Assembly (NCBI GenBank): GCA_018136815.1
Contig: CM030943.1
Span: forward strand, 673,975 to 737,974
DNA: 64,000 nucleotides
From: Isochrysis galbana
Lineage: Eukaryota > Haptophyta > Isochrysidales > Isochrysidaceae
Reading direction: 5' to 3'
Part shown: positions 42,816 to 53,369 of the stretch, in pieces
Layout: every line of letters begins with the position of its first letter
Numbering within the stretch: position 1 is the first letter of the stretch
The notes under the pieces: generated by a model
Told to the model about the DNA's origin: nothing
Database searches by the model: none
Seen by the model: only the letters and a program-made list of their open reading frames with translations
Made by a program: the position numbers and the translations under genes

Positions 42816-43920
42816 ATGGTGCCACCTCTCAGCCGTCGCGCGCTCGTGCAGGCGCTCGCGGTGGCTGCGGCGGCGCGCCCGCCCGTCAGCGCGCCCGCCA
42901 GTCTGACCGGCTCGGCTGGACGAGTCGTCGCCGTCGGAGACATCCACGGCGACCTGCACGCTCTCATCAAGCTGCTCGAGCTCTCAGGGCTTTGGTCCGA
43001 GGCGAAAAGGAAGTGGATGGGCGGAACCGCCACGTTTGTGCAGCTGGGCGACACGCTGGATAGAGGGGACGACGAGTATGAGGTGCTAGAGCTGCTGCGC
43101 GAGCTAAAGGCTGCTGCAACGGTGCGCAGCTCTCTGACTGGAAGTGCGTGCGATGGCAATCGTCATGAGATGCCCTTGTTGCATGGCTGCACCGAGCTGG
43201 CTGCTGCTGCCACGGTTGATACAACTCCTCACATGCGCATGCCGGAAGGTTGGCGGTGGGCATGTCATCACGATGCTGGGAAACCACGAGGTCATGAACG
43301 TGATGGGCGTGGCGACGCCCTTCATCTCACCTCAATCCAAGGGATTCGGTGATGACAGGGCAGCTGCATTCCGTCCTGGTGGCGAGTTTGCTCGTGAGTT
43401 CGCGTCTTGGCCCGTTGTGGCAGTTGTGGGAACAACAGCCTTTGTCCATGCCGGCCTGACTCCTGCAATAGCCAGGGATGCCGAGGCCATCAATGCTGCG
43501 GCAGCCTCTTGGCTGAGAGCGGAACGGGATATTCCATCCATTTTGTTGCCTGGATTGGGGCAACGATCTCCCGTGTGGACTCGGTATCTATCAAACCCGC
43601 CAGACGTTGACGTCAGTTCGAACTCTTGCGCCGAGCTAAGAGAGGCACTTGCTTTATTGGGCGCTCAGCGGGTCGTCGTAGGGCACACGCCTCAGGATAG
43701 AATCAACTGTGCATGTGGTTGCATTTGGCGGATTGACTTGGGGATGTCGGCGGCGATGGGCGGAGGTCGACTCGAGGCCATCGAAATTGTGGGCGATGAG
43801 GTGCGGTCTGTAGACACTCAAAATGAGCGCATCTGCTTTATGGCCGATCTCACTGCACACGAAGCCAGCGCGCTGTGCACCGCAGGTTGCACGCAATTCT
43901 CACCCTTGCATCATACATGA
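42816..43920 (+). CDS. Shewanella-like protein phosphatase (SLP, PPP superfamily)
   Basis: Exons 42816-43121 and 43249-43920 join in phase 0 across a GT-AG intron to 325 residues. All metal and phosphate motifs of the PPP fold are present: GDIHGD, GDTLDRGDD, GNHEVMNV, a HAGLTP loop and GHTPQDR. The replacement of GDYVDRG by GDTLDRG and the HAG loop are typical of bacterial-like SLPs, which in plants are plastid or mitochondrial. The leader MVPPLSRRALVQALAVAAAA suggests organelle or secretory targeting. The 3' end is ambiguous. The frame stops at 43920, but a GC-AG intron from 43882 to 43930 would give a different ending (VNVLTLDGESVPG) to 44026. A Copia LTR scrap sits just upstream. Confidence 0.85.
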
Positions 43921-44026
43921 TGTCCCTCAGGTCAACGTGCTTACTCTCGACGGCGAGTCGGTGCCAGGATCAAAGCGCGGGTCATTTACGCCGTATCGGG
44001 CCGCAGATCCCTTGGATTCGCTCTGA

Positions 44027-45021
44027 AGCAGTGTGTGCAAGTATACAAATAATTGCTCTCCACAAAACCCCGCTCGCACGGAAACGGCTTCACGATATTT
44101 ACCGCAACTTACCGGCGGCCTTGGGGTGTGATGATGCACGGTACTAAAACACTGTTTTAAAATAGAAGAGGTGGAGGGAAGGGAACTAAAGGGCGTTGTC
44201 AGAGCTGATAGGGGGTGTGGTGGGCTTGATGGAGCTGTGGCTGTGGTGTGACTGGGTGTGAGTGAGAGATGAGACATGACATGAGAAGTTTGGCCCACAC
44301 GGGGCATGGCGAGAGTGAGCGATGGGGGACAGAGGGAGCACACGGGGACAGGCCGGACGGCGTGGGCACACCCTCGGACATCACGGAGCACTGAGGCACG
44401 AGGGCGGGGACGGGAGCAGACGGGAAGGGCACGGAGGGCGCTCGAGTGATGGCGCAGAGCGTATACGGGACACCGAAGGGGAAAACGTCACGCGCGGGGG
44501 GGGGGCGCGCGGGAAAATAATAGACGGGAAGGGGGGCGGGAAACTCAAGGAAGCACTCGGGGAAAAGGGCGGGAGGGAGGAGAGGGGAGAGGGCTTTCGC
44601 GGGGGACCGATCGAGATGGCGCAAGGGGGAGGGAGTCGGGGCGCGGCGGACGAGGGGAGTCGCGCGGGGGAACCTAATTGGGGCGTATGGGAAGGGGCGT
44701 AGACCTCGTGGAAGAAAAGCCGCCCCGGGCAAGGGACTGAAGTGCGCGGCGCGGTGTGATCTAGTTGTGGTCTGTTCGTCGTCCCCCCCTGGGGAGGGGG
44801 GGGGGTGGAGGGGGATGGGGGGAGGGGCGGTGATACCTAACATGTTGACGTTTTAATGTTAGCATCATATACTGTAAAAGTCCCCAGGTTCCCTCCCGAC
44901 ACATACATATCATAATTACTAGGATGTTTGACCCTCCCCCCGCGCCTCCATGCGCATCTGACGAAACTCCAGGGTCTTCCTCCCAGCCTTCTCCACCACC
45001 ACTCCTTGTGCCTGTGCTAAC
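44027..45021. other. Sequence without a recognised gene
   Basis: It holds the phosphatase 3' flank, then G-rich low-complexity sequence (44300-44830) and small palindromes such as TAAAACACTGTTTTA near 44147. Open frames reflect composition. Confidence 0.4.
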
Positions 45022-45991
45022 ATAACATTCTGAGTGATAATAATAATAATCTAACTGAGCATTAGTACCACTACTCTCACTAGCCCGGTACTAACACGAC
45101 AACCCTCAGTGCACCTGCCCGTACACCTTGACGCGTGCTGATGCCACAGATACATACTCCTATGCACCCCTCCACATCTCCCCCCTCGCAGGCCCCCGGC
45201 TCCCATTCTAACTCCCCACAAGTTAGAATGAGGGAAAACCCATTGAGGCGGTCCGGTCGACGCCGGCCGACTCTCCGGGAAAAAGCACCGGGGGGGGGGG
45301 AGGAACTCTCGTCAACAAAGGGGAACGGCCCTTACCAGCTCGCGCCGTGAGCAATCCTCGAGAAATAAGTGGCCGCGACTCGAGTAACCTGTGCCACTCC
45401 TAGGGTACTCTCCTCGACCTTGGGTCACTCCCTTCTCTCTCCCTCCTGTCGCCAGCCGCCCCCTACCCGTTTGCTAACGCAAACAGGGCCTGTTTCTCAC
45501 CGCACTCCGTCGGGGGGGGTGCAAAATCCCCCCTCTCCCTCTCTCCACTCTCACCCCGCGTCGTCCCTGTGGCGCGTCGCCATGCGCGCGCCCTGGCCTG
45601 CTGTCAGAGGTCCTGTGGGGGCTCCCAGAGGGCCAGCAGGGCAGCTCAGGGGGCAGTGGAGGCTGGGGCTCAGCCCCTGGCCCCCCCTGCCTCTCCCACG
45701 CTTGCCACGCTGGTCATGGGAGCCTCCCAGAGGCCCCTGTATGCCTGGCGACCAGGGACAGGGGGGGAGTCAGCTCGAGGGCAGGCCCATTGCGGGCGTG
45801 GGAGTGCGGCTCGCGGCCCGCACCCACTGGGGGTCTGGGCTGTCTTGTTGAGTGCCCTGCCCCTGCCAGAGGGCAGGGGCTGGGGTTGAGTGTACGGGCC
45901 CACCCCGGGGGGTGTCCGCGATGGAGAGAGGGGGGCGCGAGGCCCCCATTGACCCCCACTTATAAAAGTAGGTTGATAACATTCTGAGTGA
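45022..45991 (+). mobile_element. R3 element, full length, with 16-bp target duplication
   Basis: The body, 45038-45975 (938 bp), lies between identical ATAACATTCTGAGTGA copies at 45022-45037 and 45976-45991. The hairpin CCACTT-ATAA-AAGTAGG ends 2-3 nt before the right duplication, giving + orientation. The length equals that of the other full copy (46246-47183). The internal CCCTGCC-type hairpin near the 3' end and the CTCAGGGGGCAGTGGAGGCT core are shared with all R3 copies and resemble R2. No protein is supported. Confidence 0.9.
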
Positions 45992-46063
45992 AAACAAAAC
46001 TGTCACATGGCCCTCTTTTGACGGAACGCGACATCACGTGTGAAATGGCTACCAGCGGCTCTG

Positions 46064-46112
46064 AAAACTATTGTTCTAGTTTGAACTATGCAGCGTGCCG
46101 CGACCGCTCCCG
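46064..46112 (-). repeat. R1 3'-end fragment
   Basis: AACTAT-TGTT-CTAGTT followed by GCGTGCCGCGACCGCTCCCG matches the terminal 50 bp of R1. It directly abuts a TAGGGCGG element at 46113. Confidence 0.65.
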
Positions 46113-47375
46113 ATAGGGCGGTCAAATAGGGTTTCTTTATTAGGGGTAAGAAAATGTCCATCTCAGGGTTGAGAAAATTTGAGGATTTTTTTCGGTAGAA
46201 AGTTCCCTATACCTATACACCCAACAAGCACATATCCGGGGTCAACAACAATCTATCTGAGCATTAGTACCACTACTCTCACTAGCCCGGTACTAACACG
46301 ACAGCCCTCAGCGCACCTGCCCGTACGCCTTGCGCGTGCTGTTGTCACAGATACATACTACTATGTACTATGCACCCCTCCACATCTCCCCCCTCGCATG
46401 CCCCCGGCTCCCATTCTAACTCCCCACAAGTTAAAATGGGGGAAAACCCATTGAGGCGGACCGGTCGACGCCGGCTGACTCTCCGGGAAAAAGCACCGGG
46501 GGGGGGGGAGGAACCTCTCGTCAAAAAAGAAGAACGGCCCTTACAGCTCTCGACGCGAGCTGTCCTCGAGAAATAAAAGACTGCGCCTCGAGATACCTGC
46601 CACAGTGGTTCCCGTAGGCGTCTTGAGTCTCTCCCTCCTCCTCTTCCTCTTGTCGCCAGCCGCCCCCTCCGCCCATTTGCTAACGCAAATGGGTCTCGTT
46701 TCTCACCACACTCCATCGGGGGGGGTGCAAATCCCCCCCTCTCCCTCGTTCCATTCTCTTCCGCCCCGGTCCCTGCGGCGCGTCGCCATGCGGCGCGCCA
46801 TGGCCTGCTCTCAGAGGTCCTTCAGGGGCGCCCAGAGGACCAGCAGGGGCAGCTCAGGGGGCAGTGGAGGCTGGGGCTCAGCCCCTGGCCCCCCCTGCCT
46901 CTCCCTCGCTCGCCTCGCTGGCCTTGGGTGCAGCCCTGAGGCCCCTGTCTGCCTGGCGACCAGGGATGGGGGGGGGAGTCAGTACGAGAGCAGGCCCATG
47001 CGGGCCTGGGAGTGCGGCTCGCGACCCGCGCCCACTAGGGGTCTGGGCTGAATTGATGAGTGCCCTGCCCCTGCCAGAGGGCAGGGGCTGGGGTTGAATG
47101 TACGGGCCCACCCCGGGGGGTGTCCGCGATGGAGAGAGGGGGGCGCGAGGCCCCCATTGACCCCCACTTATAAAAGTAGGTTGACATATCCGGATCCGGG
47201 GTCAATGCTAGGTAGGACCAAGACCCCCCCCCTTGGGTCCCCACAACAAAACGTAAAACGTAACCAAATAGTAGTACTCTAAAAATACGTTAACGTCGCA
47301 AAGGGCCGAAAAGCTAGCGAAAAGCTCAACTTCAAATCGAGACCGTGCGCGCTGCGCGCCCGTTTTCGACGATCT
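46113..47375 (+). mobile_element. TAGGGCGG element interrupted by R3
   Basis: It starts TAGGGCGGTCAAAT and parallels the minus-strand element at 23142-22890. Colinearity stops at 46245, where R3 is inserted, and resumes after 47205 through a CCACAACAAAACGTAA block and into part of the 203-bp unit (CCCGTTTTCGACGATC). Confidence 0.7.
46230..47205 (+). mobile_element. R3 element, full length, nested
   Basis: The body, 46246-47183, is 938 bp, the same length as the copy at 45038. The left flank is ACATATCCGGGGTCAA (46230-46245). The right flank (47184-47205) is the same word with a 6-bp internal duplication (ATCCGG), so the 16-bp duplication has diverged slightly. The uninterrupted target is visible in the homologous element near 23020-23035, which confirms insertion. 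The hairpin CCACTT-ATAA-AAGTAGG is at the right. Confidence 0.88.
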
Positions 47376-47699
47376 GTCAGAGCGCAAGGGTGATCTCACT
47401 CTTTGAGATTGCCTGCGAGGGCGCGCCGGCAGCTAGCGCGGAACGCGGTTCTTGCGGGGAGCTCATGGAGCTTTCCTCGGGAGTGACTACGGGCATGGCG
47501 ATCGACGCACGACGGACGACGCACTGAGGGCGCGGAAGTGCGGAAGGAGGCTTGTGGGGGGTGGAGGCAGGCGACTGGGGGTGGCTCAGTGGCTCAGGCG
47601 CGTGCTTGACTTGTATTGACTCGTCGACTCGGGGTATAGACTCGGGAACTCGGGGGGACTCGCTTGGGAACGCGGAGGGACACGAAACAGGTAAAGGAA

Positions 47700-47935
47700 C
47701 GCGGGGGAGATAGCAAATTAAACCTATTTGCGAGGGTGCCTGGCTGGGACGAGGAAAGGTGGGGAAACTTCCCTTCTCTTCGAGAGAAAGAGAGAGGGCG
47801 CTCCACAACCCAAGAGCTCCTATGCATCTACGCGAAGTTTTTGACCGAGATTGAGAGAAAGCGGAGAATTATAACGATAAATGCCGAACGAAAGAGAGTT
47901 CTAACGAGTGTCGATTCGCGAATGCGACAGGGGCA
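47700..47935 (-). repeat. LTR of the second LTR family
   Basis: About 235 bp match 36960-37197, including the GAGATAGCAAATTAAACC block and the GTGTCGATTCGCGAATGC end. Confidence 0.7.
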
Positions 47936-47977
47936 CATCAAGGAGGTGTGGTACTCGTCGAGTGTCGAGTACAATTG

Positions 47978-48513
47978 TCAATTCGCTTGAAGCCAGTGTG
48001 CGGACAAACTTTTTGTTTGGGGAAAGTGGAAAATGTCATCAAAGGACTCGTCTCCACCTGCAACCAATAAAACGGCAGAGGGACGTGTTAGCGCAAGCAA
48101 CCCACTCCCGCCCCGAGCTCCCGCCCCCCCTCCCGTCGCGACTCCCCTGCGGTGGCAGCACACACATACCTCGATACAATCATTGCCGATCCACAAGCGC
48201 CTCGCGGAGCCGCCGTCGAGGCGGAACTCGACGTTCGTCTTCTTGGCGCCATGGAGCGTGCCCTTGCCGAGCGCCACGATCACGCCGGTGCCGTGGGCAG
48301 GATGTGCTTGACCTTCAGGCCCACCTTCAAGCGCTCGTTCGGGTCGGGAATGATGGAGAAGTCGGAGTCGTCGCTGTCCACGCCCACGCTGTCGCTCGCG
48401 TCCTCCTCCTCGTTGCGACTGTCCTCCACGTCCTCCTCCTCCTCCTCACCACGCTCGCTGATATCTCCATCGCATGAGGCGTGGGATGTGGCGCGGCGAG
48501 AGCGCACGCGCGG
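47978..48513 (-). CDS. Acidic protein fragment with a possible frameshift
   Basis: One frame (48513-48283) holds a long acidic stretch (EEEEEDVEDSRNEEEDASDS) followed by NERLKVGLKVKHILP. The natural continuation, TGVIVALGKGTLHGAKKTN then VEFRLDGGSARRLWIGNDC, lies in another frame beginning about 10 bases later. A single-base change within a short C run would account for this. The second part resembles small beta-barrel segments that follow a KVxHxxxGxG turn. A GT-AG intron (GTATGT start near 48170) and a further small exon near 48040 follow. The upstream exon is not found. Function is unknown. Confidence 0.4.
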
Positions 48514-48889
48514 ACCTGAGCAAGGGAAGGGGCACTGGTGTGTGAGGCAAGCCGGCGCGCGTGCGGCGTGCACTCAGTAGTCAGTAGGCAGGCAATGAGG
48601 AGGGTGGAGGGCGGAGGGTGGAGGGGGGAGGGGGGAGGGCGCCCGCACCCATGGCTCCGCGCGCCGCTGCCGAGCTCTGTGAGTCCGAGGTTGCGACAGA
48701 CGCTGAAATACCATTGTAAACGAGCCTGTTATTAACGTAACCAAACCCTACAGTATTGCAGTAGGCGCCAAGCAAGAGCGGAACTTTATAACGATATTAC
48801 GAGTATAACGGTAGAAGCAGCTCCCGCGCCATTTTCGCGCGCGAACGCCCCCCTGGGGGGCCCAAATGTCCTGGGACATTGCGAATAAT

Positions 48890-48940
48890 ATGTCCCGTTC
48901 CCACAAACCTGCTCAAATGTCTTGTTTCGGAACGGGACAT
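48890..48940. repeat. Inverted repeat
   Basis: ATGTCCCGTTCC (48890-48901) and GGAACGGGACAT (48929-48940) are perfectly complementary around a 27-nt loop. Confidence 0.85.
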
Positions 48941-48944
48941 AACC

Positions 48945-49282
48945 GCCTACCCCTACCTGCTCTAGGCACCAGATGAAGGTCGGGCGCCCGACAGCGCGGA
49001 CGGATCTCGGGGGAATCGCGTGTCATGAAACAACGGCCCCGAAATAAGCTTATCGTCGGCCCGCGGCGCGACCGCAACTTCTGTACCGTTAGAGCCCCAG
49101 CGCGTGTGTAGAGGTAGAGGCAGAGGGGGGGCGGGGGACGGTAAAACCCACCATTTTCCTCGGCAATTTTTCGTGGAGGCAGGTAAGCCCCCAATGAGGT
49201 TTTTCTTGGGCCTCGGAGAACGGTAAAAAAATTCAGCCCTCCCCACATGTTAGTAGTTATAAATCAGTGTTTGACCGCCCTA
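48945..49282 (-). mobile_element. TAGGGCGG element, 5' part
   Basis: On the minus strand it starts TAGGGCGGTCAAAC (49282-49269) and follows the layout of 12101-12240: a GGGCTG-ATTTTTT block, CCCAA-AAAAA, a GGGGGC-TACCTGCC block and CCACGAAAA. Similarity fades after about 150 bp. Confidence 0.55.
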
Positions 49283-50002
49283 CCATATGTGGTGGTGATG
49301 ATTGAACGCTTCTCGCCTTGGCCGCGGCCATAGATCATCAAGAAGTTGTGTTGTTTTACAAGTCACAAGTCCAACTCATCCAAGCTACCTCGGGACAAAG
49401 ATCCGTAAAGAAAGGGGGAATATGGAATGTTCCCATCGCCGGTATTGACAATGTCCAACGTATTGCAATAATGCAAGAGGTTAGGCCTTCCCTGCTCCTC
49501 GTACCGACAACACAACCACAAAGCGATCATTTCACCAGCGCATCACCCCATAGCCATGAGTAAGTACCACGCTGGCCCCTTGAAGGTATGCCGTCCGCCT
49601 GCCTTTCTTCAAACACCCCCCCTCCCCCGCCCTTCCGAACCCTTGCTCTTCGTAGCAGCTGCAGCTGCCAATAAAATCGCAAACAATGCAAGACGCTGCC
49701 TCCGCGTTCCATAACTCGTATTTCGCCTGAAGGGCGTCAAAGTAAAGTGCTAGACGACGGCCCATGGGATGGTTTGCCCAAGCGAAAATCTGTGCACATT
49801 GTGTAGGTCAGTCGTCACCGTGTCTCATTCTTGCCCCTTCAGCCACATATCTGTGCTAGGGTGAGACTGCGCTCTGTGCGATCACGCCTTGTGTCCATTA
49901 CCATGCTCGTTTTCGCGCGGCAGATTGTTGCGCGGTGGCACTGGAGCAGCCGCCCAACCCACTCATCAATGGGCTCTCAACAGATTGTCCTCGCGCCCCC
50001 GG
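49283..50002. other. Mixed sequence with weak coding hints
   Basis: At 49285-49320 there is one AGCGTTCAATCA-type transposon end. On the minus strand near 49770-49680 a frame reads FDALQAKYELWNAEAAS and could be an exon of an unknown gene. A + strand frame at 49318-49563 is unconvincing. Confidence 0.25.
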
Positions 50003-50962
50003 TCACAGCACGCATGCGCCGGGGTTGGCTATGGCTGGATTTTTCGCTTGCGATGTGTCGTGGCCGTAACCATGGTCGTTTTCGTGCAATAAGTGCACGT
50101 ACTGGCAACCTGACTCGCCCATCCAGAGCAGGAGGGCGTTGAAGCTCGATACACTGAAGTCTTCAAGAGGCAGCCAAAAGCTCTGCCTCCCGCCCCCGCG
50201 CGAGCGCCACAGCATGTGCTTAGCACGGAACGCAGCAAGTTGTTTTGCCGACTCCTCTTCCGCCTGATCAACTACGCTCCATTTCAAGTTGAGCCTGCTC
50301 TCGATGACGGCAGTCACATTCTCGCGAGCGTTGAAGATGAAACGGGCGCAGGGAAAGAGCATCTCGGCAAAGTCAAGCAGCATGGTTGTGTGGTTCTCCA
50401 TGCTGTATGGTTCGACCACGGGTGACACAACAGGTGGCGGCGGGAGCCATCGGACTTCCTTGAAGCCTATGATTGGCAAGCGGCGACTGGAAGTAGTCGG
50501 CGATATCGACCACTCTTTGGAGAAAACCTTCTCCGGTTTGATGGCGATGTCTTCGAACCAGCGCTGCATGTCGCACAACAAATCGCCTGGCGAAAGCTTG
50601 CCACGGCTGCTTGCGCCCCTGCTGCGCATTTGCATCGACACCTTTTGCCACAGAGTCATGGCGTCCGCAAGTTGGTTGCGGTTCTCGCCGGCCAGTGAAA
50701 TCGACGGGTGCTCGTTGAGCATCTCGAGCAATGTGGTGGACCCGGTACGGCCTCCAACGGACACAACGAAGAGCCATCGGCGAGCACACAGGTCGCACCG
50801 AGAGGCTGGTCCCGACTGGTAAGGTGTCATGCCCCATGTTGAGAAGTTTGAACCGAAGTGGCTGCCAAGCGGGGGCCAGTTTGGGGCGAGGGGGCACCGG
50901 CCGGCGGGACACCATGCAGATTCAGAGGGCAGCATCAGCTTGGGTTTGCTGCTCACTCGCAA
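50003..50962 (-). CDS. Sulfotransferase-family protein
   Basis: A single frame of 319 residues. The PAPS 5'-phosphosulfate-binding loop is clear at about residue 70 (FVVSVGGRTGSTTLLEMLNE, then HPSISLAGENRN). The second motif region, which contacts the 3' phosphate, is CARFIFNARENVTAVIESRL near residue 205, with the family's Arg and Ser. Between them lie PIIGFKEVRWLP and a tract predicted to hold the catalytic base. Such enzymes transfer sulfate from PAPS to carbohydrate or other acceptors, usually in the Golgi. No strong membrane helix precedes the domain, so an upstream exon may be missing. The C-terminus ends soon after LLHENDHGYG, as expected. Confidence 0.8.
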   Translation of the reverse strand: MRVSSKPKLMLPSESAWCPAGRCPLAPNWPPLGSHFGSNFSTWGMTPYQSGPASRCDLCARRWLFVVSVGGRTGSTTLLEMLNEHPSISLAGENRNQLADAMTLWQKVSMQMRSRGASSRGKLSPGDLLCDMQRWFEDIAIKPEKVFSKEWSISPTTSSRRLPIIGFKEVRWLPPPPVVSPVVEPYSMENHTTMLLDFAEMLFPCARFIFNARENVTAVIESRLNLKWSVVDQAEEESAKQLAAFRAKHMLWRSRGGGRQSFWLPLEDFSVSSFNALLLWMGESGCQYVHLLHENDHGYGHDTSQAKNPAIANPGACVL

Positions 50963-51004
50963 GGGGGGGAACGGCCCCTTGCCTCTACTGTCAGAGCCGG
51001 AGCT

Positions 51005-51158
51005 TTCTTGTTCTCCTAGTTTAATTTATCCTACTCTAATGCTGAGAGACCAGAGCCCTTCGACTGCAACGGGGAGCTCCTCCCGGGGGGCTCGTCCGGT
51101 GGATGTGTCGAGGGATGCTAGCCAACAAGATCCTCTACAAGACCACAATTTCTTACAT
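51005..51158 (+). repeat. Diverged Copia-like LTR
   Basis: It is a weak relative of the 55304 LTR: CTTGTTCTCCTAGTTTAAT, GCAACGGGGAGC, GGCTCGTCCGGTG and GATGCTAGCCAACAAGATC. It ends CAATTTCTTACA, then TGGTCGGCACGAAT, a possible PBS of a different specificity. Confidence 0.5.
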
Positions 51159-51289
51159 GGTCGGCACGAATCGGCACGAGCCTTCTTCAGTCCTGGTTCG
51201 CCGATTTGCCTCTCGAAACCCCAAGATTTGAGTTTTATTTTTACTCGTATCCATCTTATCCATCTTTTATTTTTATTTTTAAGGTCAGA

Positions 51290-51871
51290 AATGGAGGTGG
51301 CACTCCTCGCGTCCTCCCCCCCCCCCCCCCCCCCGGCAGATTTCCTCCCCCCCCCCCCTCCGCAGATTTCCTTCCCCCCGCGGACAGTCTCTCCCCCTCT
51401 TGCAGAATTGGTTCTCCTCCGCGTCCGCGCGCCGAGACGCCGTCGGACAAAACGTGTCCCTCAGGCGTCCTTCAGCGTGGAGGGGGAAGGAACACGGCGT
51501 CTCGGTGGAGGACTTCCGCGCGGAGGGGGAGTGATTACGCGGCAGGAACTCGAGCAGACTATCATGGATACATCCATGATATGTGCATCATAGATGCATA
51601 TCTATCATGGATACATCCATTTCATGCATCGTGGATGCTCATTCTAACCTCTGTATGTTTATACTTAGGTCTAACCTCTGTATCTGTATGTTTATACTTA
51701 GGTCTCTGCTTCTCACTTCTCCCTCGCGGCCGTTTCGAGTCCGCGCGGGGCATTCTTGCGGCACAGAAATTTCCCCGCGCGCTCTTACTTTGTTACTATT
51801 AGTTTCGCCGCGCGCGTTTGTGTGAATGTGCGTGCGCGTGAATGTAGTAAGAATCTTATCCGGCGATATAC
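51290..51871. other. Sequence without a recognised gene
   Basis: Poly-C tracts (51317-51358), ATGGATACATCCAT palindromes near 51565-51620 and a short tandem GTATGTTTATACTTAGGTCT near 51650-51705. No gene. Confidence 0.4.
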
Positions 51872-53040
51872 TAGGGCGGTCAAACAGGGGCTTTTTAACT
51901 ATTAGTAAGGGTTGGGCTGCATTTTTTGACCGTGGCGCGAGGCCCAATAAAAAACCTTTAGGGGGGGCCACCTGCCGCCACGAAAATCTTAGCCAGGAAA
52001 TGGTGCGATTCTCCCCCCCTCCCCCCCCCCTCCGTCTCCGTCACGCGCGCTCACGCTCTACCCGTAAAGAATTGGCGGTCGCGCCCGCGGGGGGATCGGT
52101 TCCTTTATATCTAAGCTACATTCGGCATTTGATTCCCGCCCGATGCAGCGCCGTGTCGGGCTGCCGACAGTCCAACCACCCCCTGACCCTCTGGCATCAT
52201 GGCCCGCGCAGCCCACCCAGCTCCTCACAGCGCGCGCACGCGGCTACCCTGGCTGCCGCAGACCCCGCCCTGACCATCCCGACCCGCCCCTCGCAGGATT
52301 TGCCCTCACTCGAACTCGGCATCGAGAACCAGGACCAGCTCACCGACGCGGCCGTCCACGCGTGGCTGACAAGCCTCCGCGTTGAGGCTGCCCTCGCGGC
52401 CCTCCTCTCTTTGACAGTGCCAGATTCGGCGCTGATCGATGAGGCAAGACCCGTGGGTGGCCTCAGGACAGGCCACGTCGTAGCTCTCTACGCCACGGCG
52501 AGCAAAAAAGCCCAAGATCTTGCCAGAGCACCTCACAGTGCATCTGGCGGGATCCCACCACTCAAAGCAGAAATCATCTTCTGCCGCTGGGTGGTGGGCT
52601 TGGCAGGCGGTATTGGGAATCAACCCATACTGCCAATGACGCGCGACGGCGCGACGAAAGCGCTCCTGCCACGCGGAGCTCGCGCAGCCAAGGCGCACTC
52701 CAAGGTCTTGACAATACTTGACATGAAGTCAAGGAGAGCCATAGACCGCGGAGCCGACGCGGCGTATGCTCGAGGCTGAGCGCGGGCGGACGCAGGAGCT
52801 GGTGGCGACGGTGGAGGCATTGCGCACGCAGCTCGCGCATGACCGAATACCAAATACGCATAGCCCACCCGGATGGTCACGCCAATCGGGCAGGCCGCGC
52901 GCCGAACCCTCGTCAAAATCACCCATCCGCCGAGCCCATTGACCGTTGAGCCGTCGCCGAGGGAGGCCCGGAGAGCCCAACTTCGAACCGATGCCGGGCG
53001 CGCTGCGTGCCCGTTTTCGACGATCCATCTGGATGAGGGA
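51872..53040 (+). mobile_element. TAGGGCGG element, copy with one open reading frame
   Basis: It starts TAGGGCGGTCAAAC. A continuous frame runs to 52779. The segment SLELGIENQDQLTDAAVHAW, RVEAALAALLSLTVPDSALI, EARPVGGLRTGHVVALYATA and AEIIFCRWVVG is conserved in the decayed copy at 12101-12825. The product is unknown: I see no catalytic motif, and helical Ala/Leu-rich content dominates. Beyond 52860 one inverted 203-bp unit follows, as in the related elements. The start codon is uncertain (one candidate near 52144). Confidence 0.55.
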
Positions 53041-53369
53041 CGTCGGGCCGACTTGGGTCCATTCAGACCCACTTCCGGCTCATTCTCCTCCTGGGGGGGG
53101 GGGGGAAGTGTGCCCTCCCCCATGCCAACCAGGTGCAAACTTAGTTCGACAAAGAACCGAGGAAGGGGGAAGCGTCACGTAGGAGCGCGTGCGCGCTGAG
53201 CACATGTGTATGTGCACATGCACGCACGCCACACAACGAGAAGCTGACTTTCATGTCAAGGATGTTCTATCGGCTATTTGCGCGACGGGATGATTGTTTA
53301 CGTCAAACACTGCGTCGAACACTAAATTAACGTAAGTGTGTGAGGGCAAGCATAGTAGCTTCTCCATTA
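53041..53369. other. Sequence without a recognised gene
   Basis: A G run and GCACACGTGT-type palindromes near 53190-53225, then the 3' flank of the next gene. Confidence 0.4.

Noticed and set aside
43327-43896. Minus-strand frames inside the phosphatase gene
   Set aside because: They overlap conserved PPP motifs on the other strand, so they are shadows.
45038-47183. tRNA-derived SINE with A and B boxes for the R elements
   Set aside because: I could not find a convincing pol III A/B box pair or a tRNA-like fold, and there is no A-rich tail. The elements may still be retroposed, but not classical tRNA SINEs on present evidence.
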